From an uncultured Cloacibacillus sp. (lineage in GTDB: Bacteria > Synergistota > Synergistia > Synergistales > Synergistaceae): a stretch of 7,668 nucleotides of DNA. Shown one piece after another: positions 5,924 through 7,668 of this stretch. Position 1 is the first letter of the stretch; every line of letters starts with the position of its first letter. Where the stretch lies: NCBI GenBank assembly GCA_900545755.1, contig URAG01000092.1, positions 1-7,668 of the forward strand, in the 5' to 3' direction. Under the pieces are notes generated by a model. That model was not told the DNA's origin. It ran no database searches and saw only the letters and a program-made list of their open reading frames with translations. The position numbers were made by a program, and so were the translations under genes.

Positions 5924-6952
5924 ATGAAGAAGATATTCATGCTGCTGTTGGTGCTGTCGCTTGCCGCGGCCTGCGACGGATTGGCCGCGGAAGCGGCCGG
6001 GGATTATGGGAAACGCGTGCTTGTGGCATACTTCTCGCTCTACGGAAACTCGGAATACCCGGAAGGGGCGGACGCGACCTCGTCCGCCAGCATAGTCGAG
6101 CGCGGAAATACGCGCTCCGGTACGACCGAGTACATAGCGCGCATGATAGGCGACGCTGCCGGAGGCGAACTCTACGCCATACGTACCGCAGACAAATACC
6201 CGGCGGATTTTGACGAAGTAATAGAAAAGAATCACGAAGAAATAGACAGGGGCGTCATGCCGCCTCTTTCCGGAGCAATGCCGGATATTTCGAAATATGA
6301 CGCGGTGTTCATCGGTTACCCGGTGTGGGCGGACACCGTGCCACGTCCGGTGCTCGCGTTCATATCGCGATGCGGCGGTTTCGCCGGGAAAACTGTGATA
6401 CCCTTCTGCACTCACGACGGCTACGGAAGCGGAAGGAGCTACGGCGAAATTTTCTCCGCCGCGCCAGACGCGGAACACGCCGCCGGAATCGACGTTGCGG
6501 CGGGCGACGCGCCCTCCGCGGGCAAAGCCGTCGCCGAGTGGCTGAAGCGTATCGGCATGGCGAAAAAGGCCGAGGCCGCGGACAGGCCGCTGCGCGCCCT
6601 GCGCATAACGGCAGGCAGCGCGGAAATTCGCGGAATTCTTTTCGACACGCCGCTGGCGCGTGAGATAGGGGCGCGCCTTCCTCTGACGGTTTACATGTCG
6701 GGCTTCGGCGGGCGCGAATACTACGGCGGCATATACTTCACGCCTAAGAACGGCGGCGATGGGAGGCTTCGCTTTGACGACGGCGACATCACCTATTGTC
6801 CGACGAACAACACCCTTGCGATTTTCTATGCACAGACCTCGCGTCCGAATCTCACGATGGAGGTCATACCGATAGGCAGGGTCACCTCTGACCTAAGCGT
6901 ATTCGACACTTTGGGCGGCGGCGAAGAATTTACGTTCGCCTTTGAAGAGTGA
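5924..6952 (+). CDS. Exported flavodoxin fused to a C-terminal cyclophilin-like domain (possible lipoprotein)
   Basis: 342 residues from the ATG at 5924. This start gives a proper export signal (MKK, hydrophobic 4-16). AAAGGA lies 12 bases upstream, rather far. Cys17 follows LAAA and may be lipidated, although Ala at -3 is not the preferred lipobox residue; signal peptidase I cleavage is the alternative. Residues 30-213 are a flavodoxin domain: RVLVAYFSLYGN (31-42), GGELYAI (80-86), YPADFD (92-97), FIGYPVW (129-135), GKTVIPFCTHDGYGSG (155-170). The usual T/S-x-T-G-x-T phosphate loop is not seen; an insert with SSAS and GNT follows instead. Residues about 224-341 resemble the cyclophilin-like fold family (Cyclophil_like2 type): LP..VYMSGFGGREYYGGI, DGDITYCPTNNTLAIFYAQTS. 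The next gene encodes a paralogue of the flavodoxin part. FMN binding and partner are inferred. Confidence 0.85.
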   Translation: MKKIFMLLLVLSLAAACDGLAAEAAGDYGKRVLVAYFSLYGNSEYPEGADATSSASIVERGNTRSGTTEYIARMIGDAAGGELYAIRTADKYPADFDEVIEKNHEEIDRGVMPPLSGAMPDISKYDAVFIGYPVWADTVPRPVLAFISRCGGFAGKTVIPFCTHDGYGSGRSYGEIFSAAPDAEHAAGIDVAAGDAPSAGKAVAEWLKRIGMAKKAEAADRPLRALRITAGSAEIRGILFDTPLAREIGARLPLTVYMSGFGGREYYGGIYFTPKNGGDGRLRFDDGDITYCPTNNTLAIFYAQTSRPNLTMEVIPIGRVTSDLSVFDTLGGGEEFTFAFEE

Positions 6953-6963
6953 GACTGTAGGCC

Positions 6964-7596
6964 GTGAAGCGTACGGCGGTTTCCATCCTGCTCTTAGCCG
7001 CGGTTTGTGCGCTCGCGCCGTCTGCTTCCGCGGCGTGGGCTGCGGCTGGGCCGAACGAAAAAATTCTCGTCGCGTATTTCACGTGGGCCGAGAATGCGCG
7101 CCCCAGCGCCGCGGACGTAGACGCCGTCTCCTCCGCGAGCCTTGCCGCGCCGGGCAACGCCGGGCTGATGGCGCGCTGGATAGCGGAAGAGACGGGCGGA
7201 GAGCTTTTCCCGATAATAGCGGAAGAGCCGTATCCGGCGGATTTCGACGGCTGCCTTGCGCGCGTCAGGGAAGAACGGCGTATCGGCGCGCGTCCTGCGA
7301 TAAAGGACGGCGGCCTCAACGCCGGGGAGTACGGCGTAATCTTTCTCGGCTATCCGAACTGGGGCTATACAGCGCCGATGGCTGTATTCACGTTCGTTGA
7401 AAAGTACGATATGTCCGGCAAAACGATAATACCGTTCTGCACATACGGAACTGGAGGGGCCGCGGAGAGTATCCGCGAGCTGCGCGCGGCCCTTCCGCAT
7501 GACGCGGAGATGAAAGAGCATATCGGCCTATTCCGCGACGACGTCGCGTCGTCGCGCGGGAAAATCACGGAATTGCTGAGAAAACTTGGGTACTGA
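6964..7596 (+). CDS. Exported flavodoxin-family protein (single domain)
   Basis: 210 residues from a GTG start. This is the first start after the in-frame TAG at 6958-6960 and gives a clean signal peptide (MKRTAVSILLLAAVCALAPS). Likely signal peptidase I sites follow Ala23 or Ala28, so the mature protein would be outside the cytoplasmic membrane. The flavodoxin domain runs from about 32 to 210: KILVAYFTWAEN (33-44), VDAVSSASL (52-60), GGELFPI (78-84), YPADFD (90-95), FLGYPNW (127-133), GKTIIPFCTYGTGG (152-165). It aligns along its length with the flavodoxin half of the preceding gene but lacks the cyclophilin-like tail. It starts 11 bases after the previous stop with only a weak ribosome site (AGG, close to the GTG), so translational coupling is likely. 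The standard phosphate loop is again absent. Electron partner unknown. Confidence 0.88.
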   Translation: MKRTAVSILLLAAVCALAPSASAAWAAAGPNEKILVAYFTWAENARPSAADVDAVSSASLAAPGNAGLMARWIAEETGGELFPIIAEEPYPADFDGCLARVREERRIGARPAIKDGGLNAGEYGVIFLGYPNWGYTAPMAVFTFVEKYDMSGKTIIPFCTYGTGGAAESIRELRAALPHDAEMKEHIGLFRDDVASSRGKITELLRKLGY

Positions 7597-7668
7597 AGCC
7601 TGGACTTAAAATTACGGCGCATTGATTCCGGAGCCGCGCGTATCGGCGGCTGGAATTTATAAAAACGT

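Noticed and set aside
5831..6478. Long open frame on the reverse strand (about 215 codons) opposite the first flavodoxin
   Set aside because: It lies opposite a gene with clear flavodoxin motifs, its translation is rich in Arg, Ala and Tyr without recognisable motifs, and it is a typical by-product of GC-rich codon use.
6994..7521. Reverse-strand open frame of about 175 codons opposite the second flavodoxin
   Set aside because: Arg-rich low-information translation opposite a motif-supported gene.
7632..7651. Hairpin AGCCGC/GCGGCT after the last gene as a terminator
   Set aside because: The stem is only 6 bp with an 8-base loop and no T-run follows; it may be chance in GC-rich DNA.

Overview
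The window is a gene-dense bacterial segment with GC-rich coding sequence, AT-rich promoter gaps and frequent ATA isoleucine codons. It carries seven protein genes, no RNA genes, no mobile elements and no CRISPR array. The gene content (siroheme sulfite reductase, CoA-disulfide-reductase-like enzyme, exported flavodoxins) points to an anaerobe. A gut-type anaerobe such as a Synergistota member would fit the high GC plus ATA usage, but that placement is a guess from style, not shown.

Left part (1-3659), sulfur block. A LysR-type regulator resembling YeiE reads leftward off the window edge (877 down to 1; only its extreme C-terminus is missing). Divergent from it is a tight two-gene operon: a flavoprotein disulfide/polysulfide reductase with a C-terminal rhodanese domain (1003-2634), and 15 bases later a siroheme/4Fe-4S sulfite-reductase-type protein with an added ferredoxin domain (GTG start, 2650-3603). 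A strong intrinsic terminator closes it.

Middle (3660-4829). A YeiH-family membrane protein (putative sulfite/sulfate exporter, 3778-4743) has its own promoter and terminator. The promoters of the sulfur operon and of yeiH share a 15-bp palindrome (ATTAT-N5-ATAAT) exactly 13 bases upstream of an identical TATAAT box. I read this as one regulon, most simply controlled by the YeiE-like LysR protein: a sulfite sensor, enzymes that reduce sulfane sulfur and sulfite, and an exporter as relief valve. The shared element is seen in the sequence; its regulator and the pathway are inferred.

Right part (4830-7668). A second LysR regulator (4890-5804) is driven by an extended -10 promoter. Downstream lie two tandem, paralogous, exported flavodoxin-family proteins. 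The first (5924-6952) is a possible lipoprotein fused to a C-terminal cyclophilin-like domain; the second (6964-7596) is a flavodoxin domain alone behind a cleavable signal peptide. They probably form an extracytoplasmic redox pair, possibly controlled by the second LysR. The last 72 bases hold nothing I can call.
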